Of a stretch of 64,000 bases of DNA, positions 33,505 through 41,037 are shown in pieces. A model generated the notes under the pieces. It was given only the letters and a program-made list of their open reading frames with translations. It had not been told where the DNA came from and did no database searches. Source of the DNA: Rhodoplanes azumiensis. Its GTDB lineage: Bacteria > Pseudomonadota > Alphaproteobacteria > Rhizobiales > Xanthobacteraceae. A program made the translations under genes and the position numbers. The stretch lies in contig NZ_JBHUIW010000003.1 in NCBI RefSeq assembly GCF_042682915.1, positions 290,714-354,713 on the forward strand, read 5' to 3'. Positions within the stretch are counted from its first letter, which is position 1. Every line of letters begins with the position of its first letter.

Positions 33505-33549
33505 GATGCGGTGCCCTCCGTGACCCGTGCCGGTCCAGGAGGTCCATGC

Positions 33550-33574
33550 CCACCTTAAGCCAGCCTTAAGGTGG
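33550..33574. promoter_or_regulatory. PmrA/QseB-type box in dsbD/response-regulator spacer
   Basis: CTTAAG-N5-CTTAAG (33554-33570) equals the PmrA/BasR-type direct-repeat operator yTTAAk-N5-yTTAAk. It is at the same time part of a 10-base inverted repeat CCACCTTAAG/CTTAAGGTGG (33550-33559, 33565-33574). It lies 46 bases from dsbD and 81 bases from the response regulator start, so the regulator may control both directions. Confidence 0.65.
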
Positions 33575-33654
33575 ACCTAGGAGGTACGGCGACGACCGCG
33601 CCTGCCGCCGCGTGCCCGCAGGAGAGCAGGGCGGCAGGAGGGCAGGGAGATCGC

Positions 33655-34317
33655 ATGCGCATCCTCGTCGTCGAGGACGATCCGGTGCTGTCGGATGGTC
33701 TCAAGGTCGGGCTCGGCCTGACCGGCGCGACCATCGACCGTGTCGCCACTTGCGGCGATGCGCACGCGGCGCTCGCCGGCGCGCGGTTCGACGCCGTGGT
33801 GCTCGACGTGATGCTGCCGGACGGATCCGGTCTCGACGTGCTCGCCGAGATGCGCCGGCGCGGCGACGCCACCCCGGTGCTGCTGCTCACCGCGCTGGAC
33901 GAGACGGCGGATCGCGTGCGTGGCCTCGACGCCGGCGCCGACGACCATCTCGGCAAGCCGTTCGATCTCGACGAGCTCGCGGCGCGATTGCGCGCCATCG
34001 TGCGCCGGCGCGGCGGCCGCGCCAGCCCGGTGCTGACCGCCGGCGACGTCGTGCTCGATCCGGCCACCCTGATCGTCACCGTGGCGGGTGCGGCGGTGGC
34101 GTTGTCGCGCCGCGAGGCCGCGGTGCTCGGCGCCCTGATGGAGCGGCCCGGCGTGATCCGCTCGAAAAGCGAGATCGAGGATCGGCTCTACGGCTGGGGC
34201 GACGAGATCGAGAGCAACGCCGTCGAGGTCCACGTCCACAATCTGCGCGCCAAGATCGGACGCGGCACGATCGAGACGGTGCGGGGCCTCGGCTATCGGA
34301 TGCGGGGACCGGCATGA
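33655..34317 (+). CDS. OmpR/PmrA-type response regulator
   Basis: 220 residues. The receiver has the acidic pair in VVEDDPVLSDGL, the phospho-Asp in AVVLDVMLPDGSGLDV, the switch Thr in LLLTALDE and Lys in LGKPFDLDELAARL. The winged helix ends EVHVHNLRAKIGRGTIETVR then GLGYRMRG, the TctD/QseB/PmrA signature. I chose the ATG at 33655, preceded by an AGGGAG-type site. It overlaps the histidine kinase by ATGA. The CTTAAG box upstream fits this subfamily. Confidence 0.93.
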   Translation: MRILVVEDDPVLSDGLKVGLGLTGATIDRVATCGDAHAALAGARFDAVVLDVMLPDGSGLDVLAEMRRRGDATPVLLLTALDETADRVRGLDAGADDHLGKPFDLDELAARLRAIVRRRGGRASPVLTAGDVVLDPATLIVTVAGAAVALSRREAAVLGALMERPGVIRSKSEIEDRLYGWGDEIESNAVEVHVHNLRAKIGRGTIETVRGLGYRMRGPA

Positions 34318-35666
34318 CGTCGCTCAAGCGCCGCCTGTTCGTTCTCCTGCTCGCCGCGACCGGGGCGATCTGGCTGTCCGCGGTCGCCTGGATCTCGTTC
34401 GGCAGCCGGGCCGAGCTCGAGCGGGTGCTCGACGCGCGGCTGCAGGAGGCGGCCCGCATGGTCCATTCGCTCGCCGGCTCCGCCATGACGGCGACGGCGG
34501 TGGCCGGGCTCGACGAGACCGGCTATGCGCGGCAGCTCTCCTGCCAGATCTGGTCGCTCGACGGGCGTCTCGTCGCCCGCTCGTCGGGGGCGCCGGACGG
34601 GCGGATGGCGGCCGACCACGACGGCTTCTCGGACCGGCAGGTGAACGGCGAGACCTGGCGGGTCTACACCATCGTGGATCGGGACAAGGGTGTCCGCGTC
34701 GCGGTCGGCGATCGCCTCGGGCTGCGCGATCGGCTGGTGCGTGATCTTCTGGTCGGCATGCTGGCGCCGATCCTGCTGGTGGTGCCGCTGCTCGGCGGGC
34801 TCTTGTGGGTGAGCCTCGGGCGTGGGCTGCGTCCGCTCGAGGCGCTGGCCGGCGAGATCGCGGCGCGCGACGGGGAGAACATGCGACCCGTGCCGGTCGG
34901 CGGTGCGCCGGCCGAGGTGCGCCCGCTGCTCGCGGCCCTCAACGGGCTGTTCGGCAAGGTCGAAGCGGCGCGTCGGTACGAGCGAGACGTCACGGCTTTC
35001 GCGGCGCACGAGCTGCGCACCCCGCTCGCGGGACTGAAGACGCAGGCCCAGATCGCCCTGGCGGCGCCCGACGGTGCGACCCGGGAGGGTGCGCTGCGCC
35101 AGATCATCGTCTCGGTCGATCGCGCCACGCGACTGACGCGCCAGTTGCTGGCGCTCGCCCGCCTGGAGGCGATGCCGGCGGCCCGGGCCGGCGATACGAC
35201 CGATGCCGGCGCAGTGCTGCGCGAGGTCGTCGCCGCGTTGGTTGCGCCGGCCGGTACGGCCGTCACGATCGACCCGGCGCTCGACGGCCTGCGGCTTCCG
35301 GCGGAGCGCGAGACGCTGCATCTGGTGCTGCGTAATCTGCACGAGAACGCGGTCGTGCACATGCCGGACGGCGGCCGGATCGTCTGGTCGCCCATGCCCG
35401 ACCGGCTCGGGCTTAGGGTCGAGGACGAGGGACCGGGCATTCCCGACGAGGAGCTCGCGCTCGTCACCCGGCGCTTCTGGCGCGGCCGCCACAAGAGCGG
35501 CTCCGGCACCGGCCTCGGGCTGACCATCGCGGCCATGGCGGCGGCCCGTGCCGGCGCCCGGCTGCTGCTGGTGAACCGCACGGATCGACGCGGCCTGCGG
35601 GCGGTCCTCTGCTGGGACGGCGACGGCGCCTCCGGGCCGACAGGAAAGCCCGGCCAGGCCGATTGA
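34314..35666 (+). CDS. Sensor histidine kinase (QseC/TctE/PmrB-like)
   Basis: 450-residue inner-membrane kinase. Membrane helices lie at about 7-29 (LFVLLLAATGAIWLSAVAWI) and 143-166 (LLVGMLAPILLVVPLLGGLL), enclosing a 115-residue periplasmic sensor. Then HAMP-like RGLRPLEALAGEIAARDGEN, H-box FAAHELRTPLAGLKTQAQIA, N-box LRNLHENAVVHMP, G1 VEDEGPGIPDEE and G2 GSGTGLGLTIA. All catalytic boxes are intact. The signal is unknown. Pairing with the DsbD/DsbA genes suggests envelope thiol, metal or pH stress, which is an inference. Confidence 0.93.
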   Translation: MTSLKRRLFVLLLAATGAIWLSAVAWISFGSRAELERVLDARLQEAARMVHSLAGSAMTATAVAGLDETGYARQLSCQIWSLDGRLVARSSGAPDGRMAADHDGFSDRQVNGETWRVYTIVDRDKGVRVAVGDRLGLRDRLVRDLLVGMLAPILLVVPLLGGLLWVSLGRGLRPLEALAGEIAARDGENMRPVPVGGAPAEVRPLLAALNGLFGKVEAARRYERDVTAFAAHELRTPLAGLKTQAQIALAAPDGATREGALRQIIVSVDRATRLTRQLLALARLEAMPAARAGDTTDAGAVLREVVAALVAPAGTAVTIDPALDGLRLPAERETLHLVLRNLHENAVVHMPDGGRIVWSPMPDRLGLRVEDEGPGIPDEELALVTRRFWRGRHKSGSGTGLGLTIAAMAAARAGARLLLVNRTDRRGLRAVLCWDGDGASGPTGKPGQAD

Positions 35667-36185
35667 GCCCGCGCGCCGGTCCGCGACGCGCGAACGCACC
35701 GCGGCCCTTCCGGCGGAGATCGCGAGCGCGCGAGACGGTGCTTCTCGCCGACGATCCGCGGCAGTGTCCGGTCACGGGCGAGGGCGGGATCTCCGCCGTG
35801 TCAGTATTCTCCCGGATCACGCGCGCTTTTCATGACAAGTCGGCCCTGCGCGAGCCCGTCCACGCGCCGCTCACGTCCGATCCGGACGGCACGTGACGGT
35901 CGCGACGCGCGGCATCGATCGCGGCACTTGTCCCACAGGATGAAGCAGTTCGGCGCTCTCACGAGTCTTGCGTCGGCGCGCCGTCTCGCCGTTCGATCGT
36001 CTGCCGGAACGCGTCGTGCCGACGACGCCGGCGAGCCGGCACGCGAGCAGACGAATTCATGATGCCGAAAACGTTCCGGACATCGTAACGAGCGCGACAC
36101 GATCCTGATTCAGATCAACGATGCGGTCGGTTGAATGTGTGCGTGATCAGATACCGTTCTTCATATCTCCGTCGGGAGGTGCGCC
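35667..36185. other. 519-base spacer holding the FNR-like site
   Basis: Between the kinase gene and the unknown operon. Apart from the FNR/FixK-type box, the only signal is a decline in GC toward the operon start. A possible -10 element is near 36148-36154. No gene seen. Confidence 0.55.
36105..36118 (+). promoter_or_regulatory. FNR/FixK-type box
   Basis: CTGAT-N4-ATCAA, one mismatch from TTGAT-N4-ATCAA, centred 74 bases upstream of the first gene of the unknown operon. In alphaproteobacteria this motif is read by FnrL/FixK under low oxygen. Confidence 0.55.
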
Positions 36186-37187
36186 ATGCGCACCGGCTTG
36201 GGTCGGGCCGAGCTGTTCGAGGAGAGGATCGCGACCGATGCCGTCGGCTTCGCCGAGGCGACGATCGCGGGGTTGCTCGCGTTCGTCGGAACCAGCACCG
36301 CAGCGAAGCGCAAGCTCGGCCTGAAGGCGGTCAGTCGCCGCGCCGACGGTTGGCCTGCTTGGTATGTCTGGCTGGCGGGGCGAACCGACGCCTTCGAGCT
36401 CGTGCTGGTTCCCTGCGACGACGGGGGCTCGACGCTCGTCGACGGGATCGAGCTGGCGATCCGCTGCTTCCCCGATCCGGCTGACGAGACCGTCTTCCCG
36501 ACCTTCACGGCCTGGGAGCAGGAAGCGCGCACCTCGGCCGTGTTCGATCGCACCGGCACGCCTGCGGTGAGCGCGGTCGGCGATCTCGATCCGAGCCTTT
36601 ATCACGTCGGCACGATCCGACTGGTGCCGCGGGCCGGCGGCTGGCTCGACCTCACTCTGTTTACGCAGGATGTCTGGTGCGAGATCGAGACGTCGGCGTG
36701 CGGACCGCGCCGGCGCCGGTCGGTGCCCGGGACCGCCCTGTCGGCTCCGATCGTCGATCTTCTGGTCTGCGCCCATGCTCTGGTCGGTCGTCAGTCGCCG
36801 GCTGGCATCGAGATCCGGTCGGCGCCGGGCCTCGTGTGGCATCTCGGTCGTGGTGAGAGCGTCACAGTCCGTCCGGACCCGGACCTGTCCGCCCTCGAGA
36901 TCCGCGTGACCGGGCTACCGCGCTTCGGGGTTCCGTTGGACCGGCAGCGCCAGGCGTTGCCCCGACCGGACGACGCCGTCGGCGGCCGGTTGCGGTTGTG
37001 GCACGCCGGATCGGACCGGCCGCCCGAGGTTGGCCCATTCGATCTCGCCTCCTGGTGGGAGGCCGCCGGATGGCGACTGCCGCCGATCGGCGCGATGTGC
37101 GGCTGCCACGCGGGCGAGGTCGGCGTCGCCGGGCGCGACGAGCCCGCGCCGTCGCGCCCGCCGTTCGGCGAGGGAGGTCGCGCATGA
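36186..37187 (+). CDS. Unknown protein, first gene of FNR-preceded operon
   Basis: 333 residues, not recognised. There is no signal peptide or membrane helix. It is tryptophan- and arginine-rich with mixed alpha/beta composition (DAFELVLVPCDDGGSTLVDG; YHVGTIRLVPRAGGWLDLTL). A cysteine motif CGCH occurs near the end (PPIGAMCGCHAGE). GGGAGG lies 7-12 bases before the ATG. Its stop overlaps the start of the next gene by ATGA, so the two are coupled. A cytoplasmic accessory or assembly role for the membrane proteins downstream is a guess from position. Confidence 0.75.
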   Translation: MRTGLGRAELFEERIATDAVGFAEATIAGLLAFVGTSTAAKRKLGLKAVSRRADGWPAWYVWLAGRTDAFELVLVPCDDGGSTLVDGIELAIRCFPDPADETVFPTFTAWEQEARTSAVFDRTGTPAVSAVGDLDPSLYHVGTIRLVPRAGGWLDLTLFTQDVWCEIETSACGPRRRRSVPGTALSAPIVDLLVCAHALVGRQSPAGIEIRSAPGLVWHLGRGESVTVRPDPDLSALEIRVTGLPRFGVPLDRQRQALPRPDDAVGGRLRLWHAGSDRPPEVGPFDLASWWEAAGWRLPPIGAMCGCHAGEVGVAGRDEPAPSRPPFGEGGRA

Positions 37188-37444
37188 GCGCCGCGCCGGT
37201 CACCCGCCGCGCCTTCCTCGCCTTCCGCCTCGCCGGCGCGCCCGCCCGGGATTCCGGCGAGACGATCACGTCCGACACCCCCGACGACCCGTTCGCCTCC
37301 TACGACATCGCGTGTGCGCTGGTGAACGAGGCGCGACCGTTCCTCGCCGACGAGGCCCGCCGGTACGGAATCAGCATGGAGAACCGAACCGATCTCGAGA
37401 TCTGCAAGGCGATCTTCGCCAAGGCCGCGCCGCCGACCGACTGA
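37184..37444 (+). CDS. Small unknown protein coupled to the 333-residue gene
   Basis: 86 residues. The N-terminus VTRRAFLAFRLAGAPA is basic and amphipathic; it looks like a truncated Tat signal but lacks a long hydrophobic core. The rest is acidic and helical (SYDIACALVNEARPFLADEA; NRTDLEICKAIFAKAAPP). I know no family. The ATGA overlap with the previous gene and a 90-base gap to the membrane protein place it in the same operon. Confidence 0.68.
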   Translation: MSAAPVTRRAFLAFRLAGAPARDSGETITSDTPDDPFASYDIACALVNEARPFLADEARRYGISMENRTDLEICKAIFAKAAPPTD

Positions 37445-37534
37445 CGCATCCCCCGACGACAGCCGACCGACACGGGCCACGGCGTCCGAGCTGTGTCGAA
37501 CAGCACTGTGTCGAACCTACCCAGGGAGGCCCAT

Positions 37535-38854
37535 ATGGGGGCTCAATCCGGAACCGCGACCGAGCGGTACGGCGAGGGGTGGCTGGAGGAGCGCAAGCTG
37601 ACCGCCCGCTGGCCGTGGCCCGTCACGCACGCCGTCAACGTCGTCTGCCTGCTGTCCGTGTTCTTCGCGACCTGGTGGATCTTCCAGGATCCGCGCGGGA
37701 TCATGCGGCTCTACACGCCGTATGTCGGCTACATGTACACACGCTGGCTGCTCATCATCCTGATCTGGATGGTCTACATCTTCCAGTTCTGGCCGATGCG
37801 CCGCGCGCAGCTCGAGACCTGGCATCCACTCGTCAAGGCGATGATCGCCCTGCCGGTCGCCGTCGCCATCATGATGCTGGTGATCCACGGCTTCTTCCAG
37901 TGGTTCCTGGGCTCGCTCGGGATCACTTACTTCAACCCGCACCGCACCGCCGCCTTTCCGCGCATGACCCGGTTCTTCGCCGAGGAGTACGCGGCGCTGG
38001 CGATCCTGATGTTCGCCGCCCTGGCGAGCTGGCTGTCGCCGGCCTGGGTGGTCGGCATGGAGCGGGCGCCGTGGCGGAACGAGCCCCAGCCCGTGCAGGG
38101 AATCACGATCCTGATCGTGACGTTCTTCCTCTCGACGGTGCTCTACTTCGTCACCATGCATCCGCACATGGGCATCCTCTACTATCCGTGGCAGCAGTTC
38201 ACCGCGGTGTCGCCCCCCTATTGGGAGGAGTTCGCCAACACGGTCAGCGGCAACTTCCACATCTCGTGGATCATGTGCGCGACCGTCGTCGTCTGGCTGG
38301 TCGAGACGGTGTGGGAGCGCTGGCCGTTCAAGCTGATCAGGCACGCCTGGACGCGTCGGGTCGTCACCTTCTTCGGCATCGTGGCGATCGCCTGGGCGTT
38401 CCACCTGTTCTTCTACTTCGCGCTGGAGCTCTACATGGGGCCGGTGATCCGCGGCACCCGCAACGAGAACGCACCCGATTGGCGGTGGCTGCACGTCGGC
38501 GAGATCATGATCTTCTTCCTGCTGCCGGCGCTCTATCTCCACTTCTACTGCGGCAACCGGCCGACCCGGTTCTCGACGCCCGTCAACGTGGCGCTCAGAA
38601 CCCTGATCGTCGCGATCGGCGGCGTCGCGCTGATGATCGTCTACTACAACATCAGCCACCTCGCCCTCGGAACCCAGCGCGGCGTGTCGCAGCCCGAGCA
38701 GTTCCCGATGATCCCGACCATCTGGCTCATCAACGTGATGCTGCTGCATCACTGGTACATGGACAACTGGCCGGCCTGGCGCCTGACGGTCCCGCGGACC
38801 GCCGAGGACGCCGCGCCCGTGCGGCCGCAGATCGCCGCCGTTCCGGCCGAATGA
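37535..38854 (+). CDS. His-rich polytopic membrane protein of unknown function
   Basis: 439 residues with about ten membrane helices, at roughly 30-50, 67-87, 100-130, 147-168, 185-210, 240-262, 280-305, 325-345, 357-380 and 392-412. Aromatic residues are very frequent. Many histidines lie in or next to helices: VIHGFFQWF, TMHPHMGIL, NFHISWIMC, AFHLFFYFA, WLHVGEIMI, LYLHFYCG, ISHLALG and LLHHWYMDNWP. This suggests bound haem or metal. I cannot place it in a family; it does not match haem-copper oxidase or AmoC/PmoC landmarks that I know. GGGAGG precedes the ATG. It is followed 11 bases later by a 40-residue membrane peptide. Confidence 0.82.
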   Translation: MGAQSGTATERYGEGWLEERKLTARWPWPVTHAVNVVCLLSVFFATWWIFQDPRGIMRLYTPYVGYMYTRWLLIILIWMVYIFQFWPMRRAQLETWHPLVKAMIALPVAVAIMMLVIHGFFQWFLGSLGITYFNPHRTAAFPRMTRFFAEEYAALAILMFAALASWLSPAWVVGMERAPWRNEPQPVQGITILIVTFFLSTVLYFVTMHPHMGILYYPWQQFTAVSPPYWEEFANTVSGNFHISWIMCATVVVWLVETVWERWPFKLIRHAWTRRVVTFFGIVAIAWAFHLFFYFALELYMGPVIRGTRNENAPDWRWLHVGEIMIFFLLPALYLHFYCGNRPTRFSTPVNVALRTLIVAIGGVALMIVYYNISHLALGTQRGVSQPEQFPMIPTIWLINVMLLHHWYMDNWPAWRLTVPRTAEDAAPVRPQIAAVPAE

Positions 38855-38865
38855 GGAGACCCGTC

Positions 38866-38988
38866 ATGTCAGGCACCCTCAAGATGAGCGCCGGCTTCGT
38901 GGTCGGCATCGGCGTGGGCATCGCGCTCTACTTCGCCGTGGTCGCGCTCTTGCCGATCGTCGGCAAGATGAACCTGGTCTTCCTGTGA
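38866..38988 (+). CDS. 40-residue single-helix membrane protein
   Basis: Starts MSGTLKMSAG, then one hydrophobic helix (FVVGIGVGIALYFAVVALLP) with a Gly zipper GxGxG, then a short tail IVGKMNLVFL. A GAGGAG ribosome site precedes the ATG, and the gene fits tightly between two larger genes (11 and 59 bases), so it is very likely real. Small helices like this are often accessory subunits of membrane enzymes (compare CydX). Too short for homology-based naming. Confidence 0.78.
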   Translation: MSGTLKMSAGFVVGIGVGIALYFAVVALLPIVGKMNLVFL

Positions 38989-39047
38989 CGGAGGTATGCG
39001 GCGCCGCGCGTCGGCGCCGCGCCCCTGTCACGACACGGAGCTTCGTC

Positions 39048-40307
39048 ATGTCCGAACAGAAACCCGAGGTCAGCCGCCGCACCTTCGCGGGCGGCGTGGC
39101 GGCCGGCACGCTCGCCGGCGCCGTCGGCACCATGGGCGTGTACTCGTACTCGCCGTGGCGCCAGCGCCACTTCGTCAAGGCCGAGCCGACCCGCCGTCAG
39201 ATCGGCGAGGTCAAGAGCGTCAAGGTGACCAACATCAGCGAGACGAGCTGGTTCGACAACAAGACGCTGATGAACGACATCCGCGGCGCCGGCGGCCTGC
39301 TGGTCAACCAGTACACCTACAACTGGGCGCCGTTCACCGACGTCAAGGGCAAGCTCGGCAAGGGCAGTTACGAGCAGGGCGTGCGCAACATCCAGCCTTA
39401 TCTGGCCAAGGCCAATCTGGAGGAGGCCTGGGCGTTCCAGATGGAGAACGCCGTCAACCCCCTCAACTCGGGCGGCTTCTCGGCGCTCATCGAGGTCGAG
39501 ACGCTCGAAGGCGAGACCAAGCGGATCCTGCTCGACTCCGGCTGGTCCTTCGACTGGATCGACAAGTCGTTCCAGCGCGAGGGCATCGACAAGATGCTGG
39601 CCGAGAACAAGATCGACATCTTCATCGTCTCGCACGAGCACTTCGACCACTTCTGGGGCGTGCCGGTCGTGTTCAAGTACGCCCCGACGATCAAGACCTA
39701 CTATCCGAAGGGCTTCTATGCCGAGGGCCTCGACTACTTCAACGTCGCCGGCCATCGCGGCGAGCGCATCGAGACGCAGCCCGGCCTCACCGTGCTGTTC
39801 CCCGGCGCCGCGCTCTACAACTTCCAGACCCCGATCATCTGCCGGGTGTTCGGCGAGCAGTCGCTGTTCTTCAACGTGAAGGACCGCGGCCTCGTCACCA
39901 TCACGGGCTGCTGCCATCAGGGCATCCTGCAGTTCGCGTCGGTGGCGCAGCGCGCCGTCGAGGCCAAGAAGCTCTACGGCCTCTATGGCGGCCTGCACGT
40001 ATCGCCGTTCGAGGAGTGGGATCCGAAATACGACGACCTCGTCGCCGTGTTCAAGAAATGGGGCTTCGAGAAGGTCGCCTGCAATCACTGCACCGGCATT
40101 CTCACGGCCCGCAAGCTGCAGGAGGCCGGCATCGGCATCGTCAGCGGCACGGCGCGGTTCCGCTCCAAGGACACGGCCTATCTGGGCAACGGCGACCAGG
40201 TGACGTTCGCCATGACCGACGACGACAAGCCGACCGTGCTGGTGCCGGCCGGCGCGGCGTCGGCATCGGCGGCGCCGGCTCCGGCCGGCGGCGGCGTGAA
40301 GTACTGA
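39048..40307 (+). CDS. Tat-exported metallo-beta-lactamase-fold protein
   Basis: 419 residues. A twin-arginine signal VSRRTFAGGVAAGTLAGAVG (8-27) predicts export of the folded, metal-loaded protein, possibly anchored. The MBL motif SHEHFDHFWG (HxHxDH at 196-201), a third ligand in TGCCHQGI (His 290), then GGLHVSPFEE and CNHCTG (His 347) follow the dihydropterin-RFAP-synthase-like MBL layout with cysteine-rich variations. The C-terminus is Ala/Pro-rich. Substrate unknown. It is last in the operon with the His-rich membrane protein. GGAG lies 8 bases before the ATG. Confidence 0.88.
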   Translation: MSEQKPEVSRRTFAGGVAAGTLAGAVGTMGVYSYSPWRQRHFVKAEPTRRQIGEVKSVKVTNISETSWFDNKTLMNDIRGAGGLLVNQYTYNWAPFTDVKGKLGKGSYEQGVRNIQPYLAKANLEEAWAFQMENAVNPLNSGGFSALIEVETLEGETKRILLDSGWSFDWIDKSFQREGIDKMLAENKIDIFIVSHEHFDHFWGVPVVFKYAPTIKTYYPKGFYAEGLDYFNVAGHRGERIETQPGLTVLFPGAALYNFQTPIICRVFGEQSLFFNVKDRGLVTITGCCHQGILQFASVAQRAVEAKKLYGLYGGLHVSPFEEWDPKYDDLVAVFKKWGFEKVACNHCTGILTARKLQEAGIGIVSGTARFRSKDTAYLGNGDQVTFAMTDDDKPTVLVPAGAASASAAPAPAGGGVKY

Positions 40308-40341
40308 GAGCCGCGGATCGGGAGAAAGCCTCGCTGTCACT

Positions 40342-40362
40342 CCGGCCGGAGCATCCGGCCGG
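40342..40362 (+). terminator. Possible terminator hairpin after MBL gene
   Basis: Perfect nine-base arms CCGGCCGGA/TCCGGCCGG with loop GCA, 35 bases after the stop codon. There is no T-run, so it could be an RNA-stabilising hairpin or REP-like unit instead. Confidence 0.45.
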
Positions 40363-40540
40363 GGCGACGGATCGCGACGGCGGTCCGGCCGTCGCGCTGC
40401 GCCTCATCGGGACGGGCGGCGGTCGGTAGGACGCCCGTGCCGAGCGGCGCGCGGACGATGGTGGCGCGTCGATTGCAATGAGCCGAAACGAGGTCGTTGG
40501 AAGGGGTCGTCAGGTCAACGTCAGCCCAGTCGATAGTTGT

Positions 40541-40555
40541 CGATATATAATATCG
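40541..40555 (+). promoter_or_regulatory. AT-rich palindrome with TATAAT
   Basis: CGATAT-ATA-ATATCG, the most AT-rich spot of the spacer. TATAAT inside it is a perfect -10 hexamer, about 185 bases upstream of the DUF2892 gene. No clear -35 is seen. Confidence 0.35.
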
Positions 40556-40656
40556 CCGGTCGGTCACGTTCGACGGCGCGATCCTCTCGATCGGACGTTC
40601 ACGTTGCGCGACGACTCGCTCCGGCCGAGGAGGTCGGCTCCCGGCCGGCCGCCAGG

Positions 40657-40669
40657 GTGACTTGGTCAC
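40657..40669. promoter_or_regulatory. GTGAC-TTG-GTCAC palindrome
   Basis: 13-base odd-centred palindrome 67 bases upstream of the DUF2892 ATG. A near-identical element (GTGAC-TTT-GTCAC) occurs at 51720. Probable operator of unknown regulator. Confidence 0.45.
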
Positions 40670-40735
40670 AGACCGCCGGCGTCGCGCAGCCTAGATCTCG
40701 CTCATTGGACCGAGGCAACAACGAGCGAGGACGAC

Positions 40736-40930
40736 ATGCTTGCGAAGAACATGGGACTGATCGAACGGGTGCTGCGCGCCGTTCTCGGCGCCGGCCTGAT
40801 CGCGTGGGCGCTGGCCGGCGGCCCGGTCTGGGCCTGGATCGGCGTCGTTCCACTCGTCACCGCCGCGATCGCGCGCTGCCCGCTCTACTCGATCATCGGC
40901 ATCAAGACCTGCGCCGTCTCGAAGGCCTGA
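40736..40930 (+). CDS. DUF2892 small membrane protein
   Basis: 64 residues. NMGLIERVLRAVLGAGLIAW is the typical DUF2892 opening, with two membrane helices (about 13-30 and 33-50) and the cysteine-bearing turn ARCPLYSIIGIKTC. Relatives are found fused to or next to rhodanese domains and sulfur or redox genes (YgaP). Role unknown. It converges with cydC. Confidence 0.87.
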   Translation: MLAKNMGLIERVLRAVLGAGLIAWALAGGPVWAWIGVVPLVTAAIARCPLYSIIGIKTCAVSKA

Positions 40931-40953
40931 CGCTCCGCCCGTCCGGATGCGGT

Positions 40954-40980
40954 CGGCGCCCGCCGTGTCGGGGGGCGCCG
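40954..40980. terminator. Hairpin between convergent DUF2892 and cydC genes
   Basis: Eight-base arms CGGCGCCC/GGGCGCCG. Position between two convergent stops suggests a bidirectional end, but no T-runs are present. Confidence 0.4.
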
Positions 40981-41037
40981 CGCCGAAGATGAATTCGAGC
41001 GGCCGGCTCGGCCCATCGCCCCGACCGTCGAGTCCTC

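Larger units (their letters stand above)
40308..40735. other. 428-base spacer between MBL gene and DUF2892 gene
   Basis: Holds a strong hairpin just after the MBL stop, an AT-rich palindrome at 40541-40555 that contains TATAAT, and a GTGAC-TTG-GTCAC palindrome at 40657-40669. No gene is convincing. Confidence 0.55.

Noticed and set aside
37535..38854. Identification of the His-rich membrane protein as AmoC/PmoC or a haem-copper oxidase
   Set aside because: Landmark residues of those families that I know are not in place, and no partner subunits (AmoA/AmoB, CoxB) are adjacent.
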